From contig PFLP01000044.1 in assembly GCA_002784625.1 (NCBI GenBank), forward strand, positions 1 to 39,222: a stretch of DNA of 39,222 nucleotides, written 5' to 3'. Positions 32,464 through 39,222 of the stretch are shown here, one piece after another (the stretch's first letter is position 1; the number at the start of each line of letters is the position of its first letter). Position numbers and translations under genes: made by a program. The notes beneath the pieces were generated by a model. It did not search any database and was not told the DNA's origin. It saw only the letters and a list, made by a program, of their open reading frames with translations. This DNA is from Candidatus Pacebacteria bacterium CG_4_10_14_0_8_um_filter_42_14 (GTDB lineage Bacteria; Patescibacteriota; Microgenomatia; UBA1400; PJMF01).

Positions 32464-33613
32464 GATTTGACGCTGATTTCCAATTAATCAATTTAGTTTT
32501 CTTTATTTTGTCGGTTTCTCCTGTATAAATAATTGCACTCTCAGTTATGTTTTCTTGCAGTTCGTCCCAAACCTTAATTCCTTTTAGATAATCTGAACTG
32601 AAGGTACTTCCAGCCTTAATCTCAATTGGGAAAATTTTATCTGCATCTTTAACCAGAACATCTATCTCATTTTTTTCACTATCTCTCCAGAAATACAATT
32701 TTGAGCTGGATCTCGAGTTGAAAATTTGCTTTTTCAGATCTGAAACAATCATGTTCTCAAAAATACTGCCGATTGCGGAGTGAGTACTTAGTTCTTTTTC
32801 ACTATCTATACCCAATAGGCTGCAAACCAAGCCAGTATCATAAAAGTAAACCTTGGGGGATTTGATTACACGTTTACCAAAATTTTTATAAAAAGGCTGA
32901 AGTCTAAAAGCAATATAAGTGGACTCTAATAAAGAAATCCAAGAATCAATCGTTTTATGGTTAACTCCAACGTCATTGGCTAGGTTTGAAAGATTTAAAA
33001 TTTGCCCAGTGCGGCCTGCTAATAGCTGCAGAAATCTCTGAAAATTAGTAAGATCACCTATATTTTTCACTTGCCTGACGTCTCTCTCTGTGTATGTGGC
33101 AATATAATCAGGATACAGATCTTTTGGATCTAAGGATTGGTCATAAATACGCGGATAAAAACCATATCTGAGTTGTTCTAGGTAATTTTCTTTTAGATTT
33201 TTAGATTTGACTAATTCACTAATACTTAGAGGCAAAAGGCTAAAAATTGCTACTCTTCCAGCTAACGTTTGAGATACCTTTTCCGAGAGGAGTAAGTTCT
33301 CGGAGCCAGTTAGCACAAAGCGAGCTGGTTGAAAATCCTCATCAATTTTAATCTGAATATATGATAATAAATCTGGATACTTCTGGACTTCATCTAGAAT
33401 AATGCCGGAATTATGCCCATCTATAAACTGTTTAGGGTCTTGGGCTATTCTATTTCTGAGTTGGATATCTTCTAAATTGTAATATTTGTGTTTGGGGAAA
33501 ATTTCTTTTACAAGAGTTGTCTTACCCGATTGCCTAGGTCCCATTATTGTGATAACCCCAATTTTTTTTGAGGCCTCAGTAATCTTATTCTGCAGATCTC
33601 TCTTGATTTTCAT
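32453..33613 (-). CDS. Second AAA_14/DUF4143 ATPase
   Basis: The product is 386 residues. Walker A is IMGPRQSGKTTLVKE (about 23-37) and Walker B is GIILDEVQKYPDLL (about 70-83), followed by the FVLTGSENLLLSEKV sensor-like segment. The middle region has a helix-turn-helix-like LANDVGVNHKTIDSWISLLE. The C-terminal DUF4143 domain contains KNEIDVLVKDADKIFPIEIK, a clear D...E-x-K pattern of the PD-(D/E)XK fold. It is only distantly similar to the 21763 gene and is probably a separate acquisition. These proteins are widespread orphan ATPases of unclear role. A weak TAGTAT lies six bases before the ATG. Confidence 0.88.
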   Translation of the reverse strand: MKIKRDLQNKITEASKKIGVITIMGPRQSGKTTLVKEIFPKHKYYNLEDIQLRNRIAQDPKQFIDGHNSGIILDEVQKYPDLLSYIQIKIDEDFQPARFVLTGSENLLLSEKVSQTLAGRVAIFSLLPLSISELVKSKNLKENYLEQLRYGFYPRIYDQSLDPKDLYPDYIATYTERDVRQVKNIGDLTNFQRFLQLLAGRTGQILNLSNLANDVGVNHKTIDSWISLLESTYIAFRLQPFYKNFGKRVIKSPKVYFYDTGLVCSLLGIDSEKELSTHSAIGSIFENMIVSDLKKQIFNSRSSSKLYFWRDSEKNEIDVLVKDADKIFPIEIKAGSTFSSDYLKGIKVWDELQENITESAIIYTGETDKIKKTKLINWKSASNLIP

Positions 33614-33719
33614 AACTACATACTATCACAAAAACCTGCAAATTAGTAATCCAATTCCTAATTTACAGGAATTCTTAATATGGTATAGACCATTTTTTTG
33701 TGTAAGTCATATTTGCTAT

Positions 33720-36700
33720 TTAAGCAGGCGTATCACATGGATACGGGTAGTTGATCGGCGGAGCTACGGCATCTTTCTCAGTTTCTTCGCGTAGTCTCTG
33801 CCAGAGTCTCCACACATAATCAGCTTGGGGTTTATGACCGTTCCAAATCTGACCATAGCTATTTTCACCTTTTACTGCGAAGGCGTTTACAAAAGCAGAA
33901 TTGTCGTTCGGATGATTTTGCATACCAGTCCACATAATAAGCCGGCAGGCGGAGTCTGCTGCAGCCTTGATATTGGTGGGGGATGAAAAGTCGAGACTAT
34001 TCTTCACAGATTCAGTGAATGTTGGTGGTTGGCTCAAGCCTTGGGCACATTTTTGTTGGGGGGTGATCGTAGTTACAGCTGCGGGTTGATAGGTCTTCCA
34101 TACGTTCCAACTCCCTGGTGTAAATTGGAAAACTCCGAGTGCGCCAGCGCCGTTTGCAATTTTATGATTTGTGTATGTACGACTTTCTGAATGTGCTACT
34201 GCAAGCACAAGTAGGGGATCGCAGCTATGCCTTGCCTCAGCATCTTTAATTGTGCTCCAGAGTTCCTGAGAGGGCAATGAAAATGTTGTCATCTCTTCGT
34301 TCCAGTATTCAATATCAAATGAAACATCTTTGCCAAAATTAGCAACGCTGCCGACAGAAGTGTTATTTACTTCATCGCACGGCACTTCTTTAATAACATT
34401 GGGAAACAAGTTTTCGCAGGTTTGATCATCTGATGGTATTCCTGGTGGTATTGTAAATGGCTTGCCAAAAAGTTTTTCATACAGTTTTAAATTTAGTTTA
34501 TCTGAATCTTTCTGTTCACTCCACATCGAGAATGAGCCAGATCCGTTGTTTCCTCCACAGCTATTGTTAAGTGCTAGGTTGTATCCAGGCTTCTCGAGTT
34601 TGCACCACGCAGCCCCTTCTACTACAAGTTGTTCATTTAAGCCCTCGCTGCCACCAGGCATTCGTGAGTTTTTAGTATTTATTGCACAGTACTCAGTGCG
34701 ATCAGTGCTACCCATGCCGATTGGAATCAGGGATACACCAACCTTGCCACTTGGGGTTCCAGAAGAGCTTTCTTTGGATGTTTCTTGTTTATAATTAATA
34801 TATTCAGTTAAGTTCATCAAGCAGGCATTGCCTGGGTTTTTAAGAACGTAGTATCCAGGCTTTACTTGCAAGCTCGCCACTACATTAGTCCAGTTGGATT
34901 CGGGGGCAGTGATGATAACCAATCGAGTGCCGTGGTTAGACCAATATCCTTCGTTTTTAATCATATCTTTTGGTGTATTTGCTGGTAAATGCCACAGCTC
35001 AACTGACGCTGCTTTCTCTAGGAAAGGACCTGTACAACGACCCATTTCGTTATACTCATTTTTTCCTTGACCTGGATTGACGGCTACCACCTCGTTGGTT
35101 GTCAGCAAAGTAGCGCCATCGATAAATCTAGACGCAAATTGAATACGATATGGAGATTTTCTATCCAGGAAATAGCCCTCAGCTCCAGTCGGCAGTTCTT
35201 TGCATTCGCCATCCCTTGCCATGCAAATTCTTATGTTTGAAAGAGTGCTGTTGGTAACACTGAGCTCGGGGGTGCGACAATATGTAAGTGATTGCTGTGG
35301 CTCTACTTCGCCGACACCCGCACACCTGTCAAGTAAAAATTCTTCAACTGTTTCGCAAGAGGCCAAGTAGTTTTGGACATTGCTGGATTTTTTGGCGAGA
35401 GTTCGTTGAATAGCTCTCAAGTAATAACCAAACTTCGCTCCAAGAACTTGAACAGGTTTGGCTGCATACTCCAGAGAGGTGGTCATACATTTAGTGAAGC
35501 TCCCATTTTCTCTTCCACATATTGACCCATCATCTGAAAACCACGGGAATCTGGACTCATGAGAGTCTTTGCTAAGACTTGAGACCCCGTTATACAGTTC
35601 AAATCTTTTATTATTATCTTCATCTTTCTCAAGCTCAGCAATTTGATCCTTAGTAAGAAAGCTCGCCTTAAGAACATTTGTCACGCTCTCGAGCTCATAT
35701 CCAACGGGATACACCAAATACATTTTTACACTTGCAGATTGTGAGTCCTTTCCGGAGCGAGTCTGACCATTTACCACAAACAAGCTTTCAAAGGATCTTT
35801 GAGCGCTGTCTACTTCAGTACTTTCAGATATTGTCGAAAATATGCTAGAAAGCAGCTCATTTCCAAATTGAGTTTGAAATTGAGAGCGCGGAGATTGGGT
35901 GAGGGCAGCTGCGCTATCAGCAATGGTGTTCCAGTTATCAATTTCACTATCAAGAACACACGAGAAGTCTTCTTTACCTGCTTCTGCGTTAATGATATCT
36001 GTCAATGCTTTTACTAGATCATCTCGACATCCTTCGCTTTTGTTTTCGCCTTCGGCACAAAATATTTCTAACTCATTTTTTTGGACACTCATTTCTGCGC
36101 TCTTATCTAGTAGAACTTGTCTTGTATCATTTTTGGTTAAGTTCCAAGATGTTTGTTGTTCTGTTGAAAGAAGTGAGTCACGCGTCAGCATCGCGCCGTC
36201 AGAAAAAACTGGATATGCTCCAGACTCATAAGAGCCTTCAAGAGGTTTATTAGTAATAACGTCTGGAATCCGAAACGCGACAACCAAAACCTCGTCACGA
36301 GGGTCTGATTTATTTGCAAAGAAACTAAACAAGGGATTTATATCCTTGATCTCTTCAATTGAGATGACTACAAATCCGAGTCGATATCCTTTTTCAATTG
36401 TGAGTGGAACCTGGGTAAAATCACGAAAAAGTTGTTTTTTTATTTCTACTTTGGATTGCTGAAGGCCACTACATATTTCTCTAGGAGTTTTATCAAAAGG
36501 ATTAGAAGAGGAGTACGCTTCTAAGAGCTCCTTCAAGGCGTATGAGGTATTGGGTATTTTTTGCTCGTAGAGGGCGCAAGTATCAGGATTTACGAGCTTT
36601 TTACACATCTCGTCTTGAGCTAGCAAGTTATTTATTCCTTGTGCACAGCGCTGGTCTTCAGTTAGGAGTGACTCAATTGGAGCAGAACCAAGCTCGCTAT

Positions 36701-38105
36701 GAGAGTACGTTTGGCCGCTATCTTCTTGAAATGTCCAATAGCCTTCATAGTCGCTTTTGAGCTCATATTTTCTTTGGGTATCTCGAAACATGGGGTACTC
36801 GGAAGATCCTAAGTTGAGGCTGAAGATAGGACTTAATTTAAATTCATCATTGTTGCTTTGCTCGAAGTATTTCTCAACTTCTCCAGAAAACTCAGCAGAA
36901 ACAGCGCGCTCAGGAGATGCACAGTAGGCTTGGTAGCCTTGGCGGATTAGGTCTTCACGAATTTTGTCTACCGAGCGACCTTCGACAAGATTTGAAATAG
37001 GTGAGACGTGAAATGTGCTAACCGCTTCTTTGCTTCCTCTACCAACTCCACCACATAAGTCTTGTTTGCTCTTGGGGGCATATCCGCAACTTTCAGAACA
37101 TTCAACCAATTTGTTTTCATTCGCTGACATCCACTTCTGAAACTTACTTCCATCTTCCATGATTTGGTCTTGCGAAATGGTTGTTCTTTGAACAGATCCA
37201 CCTTCACATTTGTTTCGATAAAAGTTAGTCACTTGAGGAGCGGTATAGAGATTCCAGTCTCCTGGAACATGCGGGTCATACGAGAAAATCGCAAACATCT
37301 CAAACTTAGAATCTCCAGCCCAGTCACCCCACGATTTATTAAGCATTTCTATGAGTTCGTTATCTCGATAATGTAAATTTCCACCCGGGTTGGTGCCTGT
37401 GACGCCGGATTCTAGAGCGTAGATTTGATTTGGGAGATTTAGTTCGCCGTAGCGACAGTTGTTGTCGTAGGAACTGTTGGCGACACAAGCCTTATAATCT
37501 AAACTCAGTGCTTGGTCATACTCATTGATGGAACTACCACTAGCTAGTCCATAGTATTCATCCCTTGTTAGTCCGCCATTGGAAAAGAACTGCTCATAGT
37601 TTGGGTGCAATTTATTAACCATCGGGGATAACAGTACAACCTTTGTATTGAGCAGGCCTGAGGCCTCAAGTTGTTCTTTGAGAGTGTTAACGTACATGTA
37701 TGACTCTCGTGCAGCATTGTCACCTCCACCCTCGTTATCATGATTTGGCTCGTTCCAAGGCATAAAGAAAACTTTTTGACCCTTGGTATCAAGTTTTCCG
37801 AGAGTTGCTACCCAAGCAAATGCCTCATCTTTGGTAAATGGACGACCATTGTTATAACCACGAAGTACTACGTTGAGACCTTGGCCAAAAACGTTATTTT
37901 CGATTTTTCCGCAGTCACCATTGGTGCCAAGCGCCACAAGCCAGCCACCCTCTTGGGTCAGATCGTGGACGCGAGGGGCTTCTTCGTAATACGGTCCAAC
38001 ATTGATTCCGCATTTATTCTGCGCTTGTACAAGAGAAGGAGCTGAAAAAGAGAATACTCCAGCAAAAAGAACTACAACAACCAATGAAAGAATTCGAAAT
38101 TTCAC
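33720..38105 (-). CDS. Secreted protein with glycosidase-like barrel and lytic transglycosylase domain
   Basis: The product is 1461 residues from a GTG start. The signal peptide is about 1-29 (ILSLVVVVLFAGVFSFSAPS, ending VQA-Q). Residues about 30-290 look like a glycoside-hydrolase TIM barrel: GWLVALGTNGDCG, VVLRGYNNGRPF, and FFMPWNEPNHDNEGG, where the NEP matches the acid/base glutamate of cellulase-like clans. A long cysteine-rich middle region (about 300-1280) has no domain I recognise. The C-terminus (about 1287-1440) is a lysozyme-like SLT domain: CDPLLVLAVAHSESR carries the catalytic glutamate, and ANGAGALGVFQFTPGSW is the substrate groove motif. There is no membrane anchor beyond the signal. 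A VirB1-like wall-opening role is inferred. A TATAAT box ends six bases before the GTG. Confidence 0.8.
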   Translation of the reverse strand: MKFRILSLVVVVLFAGVFSFSAPSLVQAQNKCGINVGPYYEEAPRVHDLTQEGGWLVALGTNGDCGKIENNVFGQGLNVVLRGYNNGRPFTKDEAFAWVATLGKLDTKGQKVFFMPWNEPNHDNEGGGDNAARESYMYVNTLKEQLEASGLLNTKVVLLSPMVNKLHPNYEQFFSNGGLTRDEYYGLASGSSINEYDQALSLDYKACVANSSYDNNCRYGELNLPNQIYALESGVTGTNPGGNLHYRDNELIEMLNKSWGDWAGDSKFEMFAIFSYDPHVPGDWNLYTAPQVTNFYRNKCEGGSVQRTTISQDQIMEDGSKFQKWMSANENKLVECSESCGYAPKSKQDLCGGVGRGSKEAVSTFHVSPISNLVEGRSVDKIREDLIRQGYQAYCASPERAVSAEFSGEVEKYFEQSNNDEFKLSPIFSLNLGSSEYPMFRDTQRKYELKSDYEGYWTFQEDSGQTYSHSELGSAPIESLLTEDQRCAQGINNLLAQDEMCKKLVNPDTCALYEQKIPNTSYALKELLEAYSSSNPFDKTPREICSGLQQSKVEIKKQLFRDFTQVPLTIEKGYRLGFVVISIEEIKDINPLFSFFANKSDPRDEVLVVAFRIPDVITNKPLEGSYESGAYPVFSDGAMLTRDSLLSTEQQTSWNLTKNDTRQVLLDKSAEMSVQKNELEIFCAEGENKSEGCRDDLVKALTDIINAEAGKEDFSCVLDSEIDNWNTIADSAAALTQSPRSQFQTQFGNELLSSIFSTISESTEVDSAQRSFESLFVVNGQTRSGKDSQSASVKMYLVYPVGYELESVTNVLKASFLTKDQIAELEKDEDNNKRFELYNGVSSLSKDSHESRFPWFSDDGSICGRENGSFTKCMTTSLEYAAKPVQVLGAKFGYYLRAIQRTLAKKSSNVQNYLASCETVEEFLLDRCAGVGEVEPQQSLTYCRTPELSVTNSTLSNIRICMARDGECKELPTGAEGYFLDRKSPYRIQFASRFIDGATLLTTNEVVAVNPGQGKNEYNEMGRCTGPFLEKAASVELWHLPANTPKDMIKNEGYWSNHGTRLVIITAPESNWTNVVASLQVKPGYYVLKNPGNACLMNLTEYINYKQETSKESSSGTPSGKVGVSLIPIGMGSTDRTEYCAINTKNSRMPGGSEGLNEQLVVEGAAWCKLEKPGYNLALNNSCGGNNGSGSFSMWSEQKDSDKLNLKLYEKLFGKPFTIPPGIPSDDQTCENLFPNVIKEVPCDEVNNTSVGSVANFGKDVSFDIEYWNEEMTTFSLPSQELWSTIKDAEARHSCDPLLVLAVAHSESRTYTNHKIANGAGALGVFQFTPGSWNVWKTYQPAAVTTITPQQKCAQGLSQPPTFTESVKNSLDFSSPTNIKAAADSACRLIMWTGMQNHPNDNSAFVNAFAVKGENSYGQIWNGHKPQADYVWRLWQRLREETEKDAVAPPINYPYPCDTPA

Positions 38106-38111
38106 AAACTT

Positions 38112-38117
38112 ATTATA
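38112..38117 (-). promoter_or_regulatory. -10 box TATAAT abutting the barrel-SLT gene
   Basis: A perfect TATAAT on the minus strand ends six bases before the GTG start at 38105. The short gap supports GTG as the true start and a leaderless transcript. Confidence 0.6.
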
Positions 38118-38137
38118 CCTGTGAAACCCAGTGGAAG

Positions 38138-38563
38138 TTAGGGTGCTGTTGGAGCAACGGGAGTTGGTGTTGGCTCAGATCTTGGAATCTTGAATTCGGT
38201 CACAGAAGTTATGCCTGTGAAATTGGAGATCAGATTTAGAATGATGAAGGCAGAGAGAGAAACCACGATGCCCACTACAGCGTAAGTAATTGTTTTTCTG
38301 GCATCTTCGACATTTTTGCTATTACTACCAGCTAGCATCCACTTGAAGGAAGCGACGATGAACATCACGAAAGCCGCCAAGCCAATGATCGAGATGATCA
38401 CGGTAAAAGCGTTGGCGATCAGGCACTCCAGGCCTTGTAGGGTTGCTACGCCATCGACTCCTCCATAAACACAAACGGGAGTCCATTCCTGAGTTTGTGC
38501 CATAGCAGGGGTTGCGCTCATTGCGAGAGCAGATAAGAAGAAAACAACTCTGGATTGCGACAT
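38138..38563 (-). CDS. VirB2/TrbC-like pilin candidate B
   Basis: The product is 141 residues. A signal peptide of about 22 residues ends AMA-QTQEW. A short exported loop with two cysteines (VCVYGG...LECL) follows, then two long membrane segments (about 50-74 and 88-112) separated by a polar turn, WMLAGSNSKNVEDARKTI. The tail is proline/threonine-rich. The two-span layout with a charged cytoplasmic loop is that of VirB2/TrbC pilins, which form the T4SS pilus or conduit. The DARxxI loop is shared with the neighbouring 38601 gene. It lies directly upstream of the barrel-SLT gene. Confidence is in the membrane type rather than the exact family. Confidence 0.7.
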   Translation of the reverse strand: MSQSRVVFFLSALAMSATPAMAQTQEWTPVCVYGGVDGVATLQGLECLIANAFTVIISIIGLAAFVMFIVASFKWMLAGSNSKNVEDARKTITYAVVGIVVSLSAFIILNLISNFTGITSVTEFKIPRSEPTPTPVAPTAP

Positions 38564-38571
38564 AGAGTATT

Positions 38572-38577
38572 AGTATA
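38572..38577 (-). promoter_or_regulatory. -10 box TATACT abutting pilin candidate B
   Basis: On the minus strand TATACT ends eight bases before ATG 38563. No Shine-Dalgarno is present in the gap. Confidence 0.5.
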
Positions 38578-38600
38578 CCCGAAGCTGACTGAATGCGGAA

Positions 38601-39101
38601 TTAGACGCCGCTAATTGGTTTGACGTTTTGAAGTAAATCATCAAATGATTCAAAACCGAGGAAGCGAATAACTAAAAGGAAAATCGCCCAACTGGCTGCA
38701 ATGATGACAAGACCAATGATGGCATGCATTATTTTTCCTCTAGCATCAGTAATTTTTCCTTGGTCTCCGCCAGAGCTAAGCCAGGAAAAAGCTGCGGTTA
38801 TTAGTTGTAATAGTGTAATCAAAGCGGCAACCAGCATGACGATGGTGAGCACAGAAGTGATTAGCCCGCCAAGAGTGAGGGCATAGCCCTTATAGATGAT
38901 AACTTGTCCGAAAGCGTTTGAACTCATAGTGGTTGTTCCTGAATTAGTGGCAGTAGTAGAAAGATACAGCGTATTGCCGTCTTGCACAACGCCCACTGTT
39001 CCTGAGCTTAGTCCGGTCGTGCTCCCACTAGCTTGAGCTGTGGATATTATCACGAAAAAACTCAATATAGCTAATGATACTATTTGTATTCTTTTGATCA
39101 T
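38601..39101 (-). CDS. VirB2/TrbC-like pilin candidate A
   Basis: I place the start at ATG 39101, giving 166 residues. It begins with a clear signal peptide (MIKRIQIVSLAILSFFVIIS, ending AQA-SGS), and a -10 box lies seven bases upstream. A longer reading to 39206 would add 35 residues ahead of the signal and cross that promoter. After a Ser/Thr/Gly-rich exported part (about 25-65) come two or three membrane segments with the turn SSGGDQGKITDARGKIMHAI, which parallels the DARKTI turn of the 38138 gene. The pair are probably paralogues or two pilin-like subunits of one T4SS-like structure. Confidence 0.7.
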   Translation of the reverse strand: MIKRIQIVSLAILSFFVIISTAQASGSTTGLSSGTVGVVQDGNTLYLSTTATNSGTTTMSSNAFGQVIIYKGYALTLGGLITSVLTIVMLVAALITLLQLITAAFSWLSSGGDQGKITDARGKIMHAIIGLVIIAASWAIFLLVIRFLGFESFDDLLQNVKPISGV

Positions 39102-39108
39102 GTAATAC

Positions 39109-39114
39109 ATTATA
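39109..39114 (-). promoter_or_regulatory. -10 box TATAAT abutting pilin candidate A
   Basis: A perfect TATAAT on the minus strand ends seven bases before ATG 39101, which supports that start and a leaderless transcript. Confidence 0.55.
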
Positions 39115-39222
39115 TATCTAACTTGAGAAAAGAAAAGACCTCGAATTGACTCACTAAAAAAGTACTCCAAGCATAATCGTTGCCTCAGTAGGAAAATGTA
39201 CTCCAAAAAGATAAGGAGTACC

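Noticed and set aside
33680-33699. Hairpin ATGGT-ATAG-ACCAT followed by seven T on the plus strand
   Set aside because: It looks like a small intrinsic terminator, but no plus-strand gene ends there, the stem is only five pairs, and in the minus direction it lacks a T-tract.
39102-39206. Longer reading of the 38601 gene from 39206
   Set aside because: The internal ATG 39101 begins a textbook signal peptide and is preceded by TATAAT at the usual spacing; the extension crosses this promoter.

Overview
The window looks like a chromosomal segment of a small-genome bacterium of the Candidate Phyla Radiation (Patescibacteria), most likely Microgenomates-like. This is inferred from gene content and style, not from a marker tree: compact single-copy genes, a DUF4012 membrane protein, a PrgI/TraC-like/VirB4 cassette, a short ValRS, and large lineage-specific envelope proteins. 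The genetic code is standard, since TGA is used as a stop (for example in the ATGA overlaps). I see no rRNA, tRNA, CRISPR array or transposase.

Layout. 1-0.71 kb: a fragment resembling the N-terminus of a CopG-type antitoxin, and a small gene split by a frameshift at a C7 run. 0.79-7.0 kb: valS, a small membrane protein, rplY (L25) and a DUF4012 protein. 7.06-12.2 kb: the replication-origin neighbourhood, all on the minus strand and read as dnaA, dnaN, rpmH, rnpA, yidD, yidC, jag, rnhA. DnaA boxes lie both upstream of dnaA and in the dnaA-dnaN spacer. The spacer also holds a run of TAG-type triplets that fits a DnaA-trio. 12.3-21.5 kb: a minus-strand cassette of a type IV secretion (T4SS)-like machine, namely a giant M23-peptidase membrane protein, a single-span protein, PrgI with a CnaB-like tail, a TraC-like N-terminal protein and a VirB4 ATPase. 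21.8-25.2 kb: a DUF4143 ATPase, an EamA transporter coupled to a stand-alone riboflavin kinase, and an unknown protein. 25.4-29.5 kb: a 1360-residue coiled-coil protein of unknown function. 29.7-39.1 kb: a VirB6/TrbL-like polytopic protein, a degenerate DHH-family protein, a second DUF4143 ATPase, a secreted protein with a glycosidase-like barrel and a lytic transglycosylase domain, and two VirB2/TrbC-like pilin candidates.

Together the minus-strand envelope genes suggest a single-membrane T4SS-like apparatus. It has a VirB4 motor, a PrgI (VirB3-like) partner, a VirB6-like channel, two VirB2-like subunits and two wall-cutting enzymes. No relaxase, VirD4 coupling ATPase or VirB11 is visible, so it need not be conjugative. 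A second window-wide theme is expression: at least twelve start codons sit only 6-9 nt after a good -10 hexamer, often with an extended TGn. This points to leaderless or near-leaderless mRNAs as a common mode in this genome.
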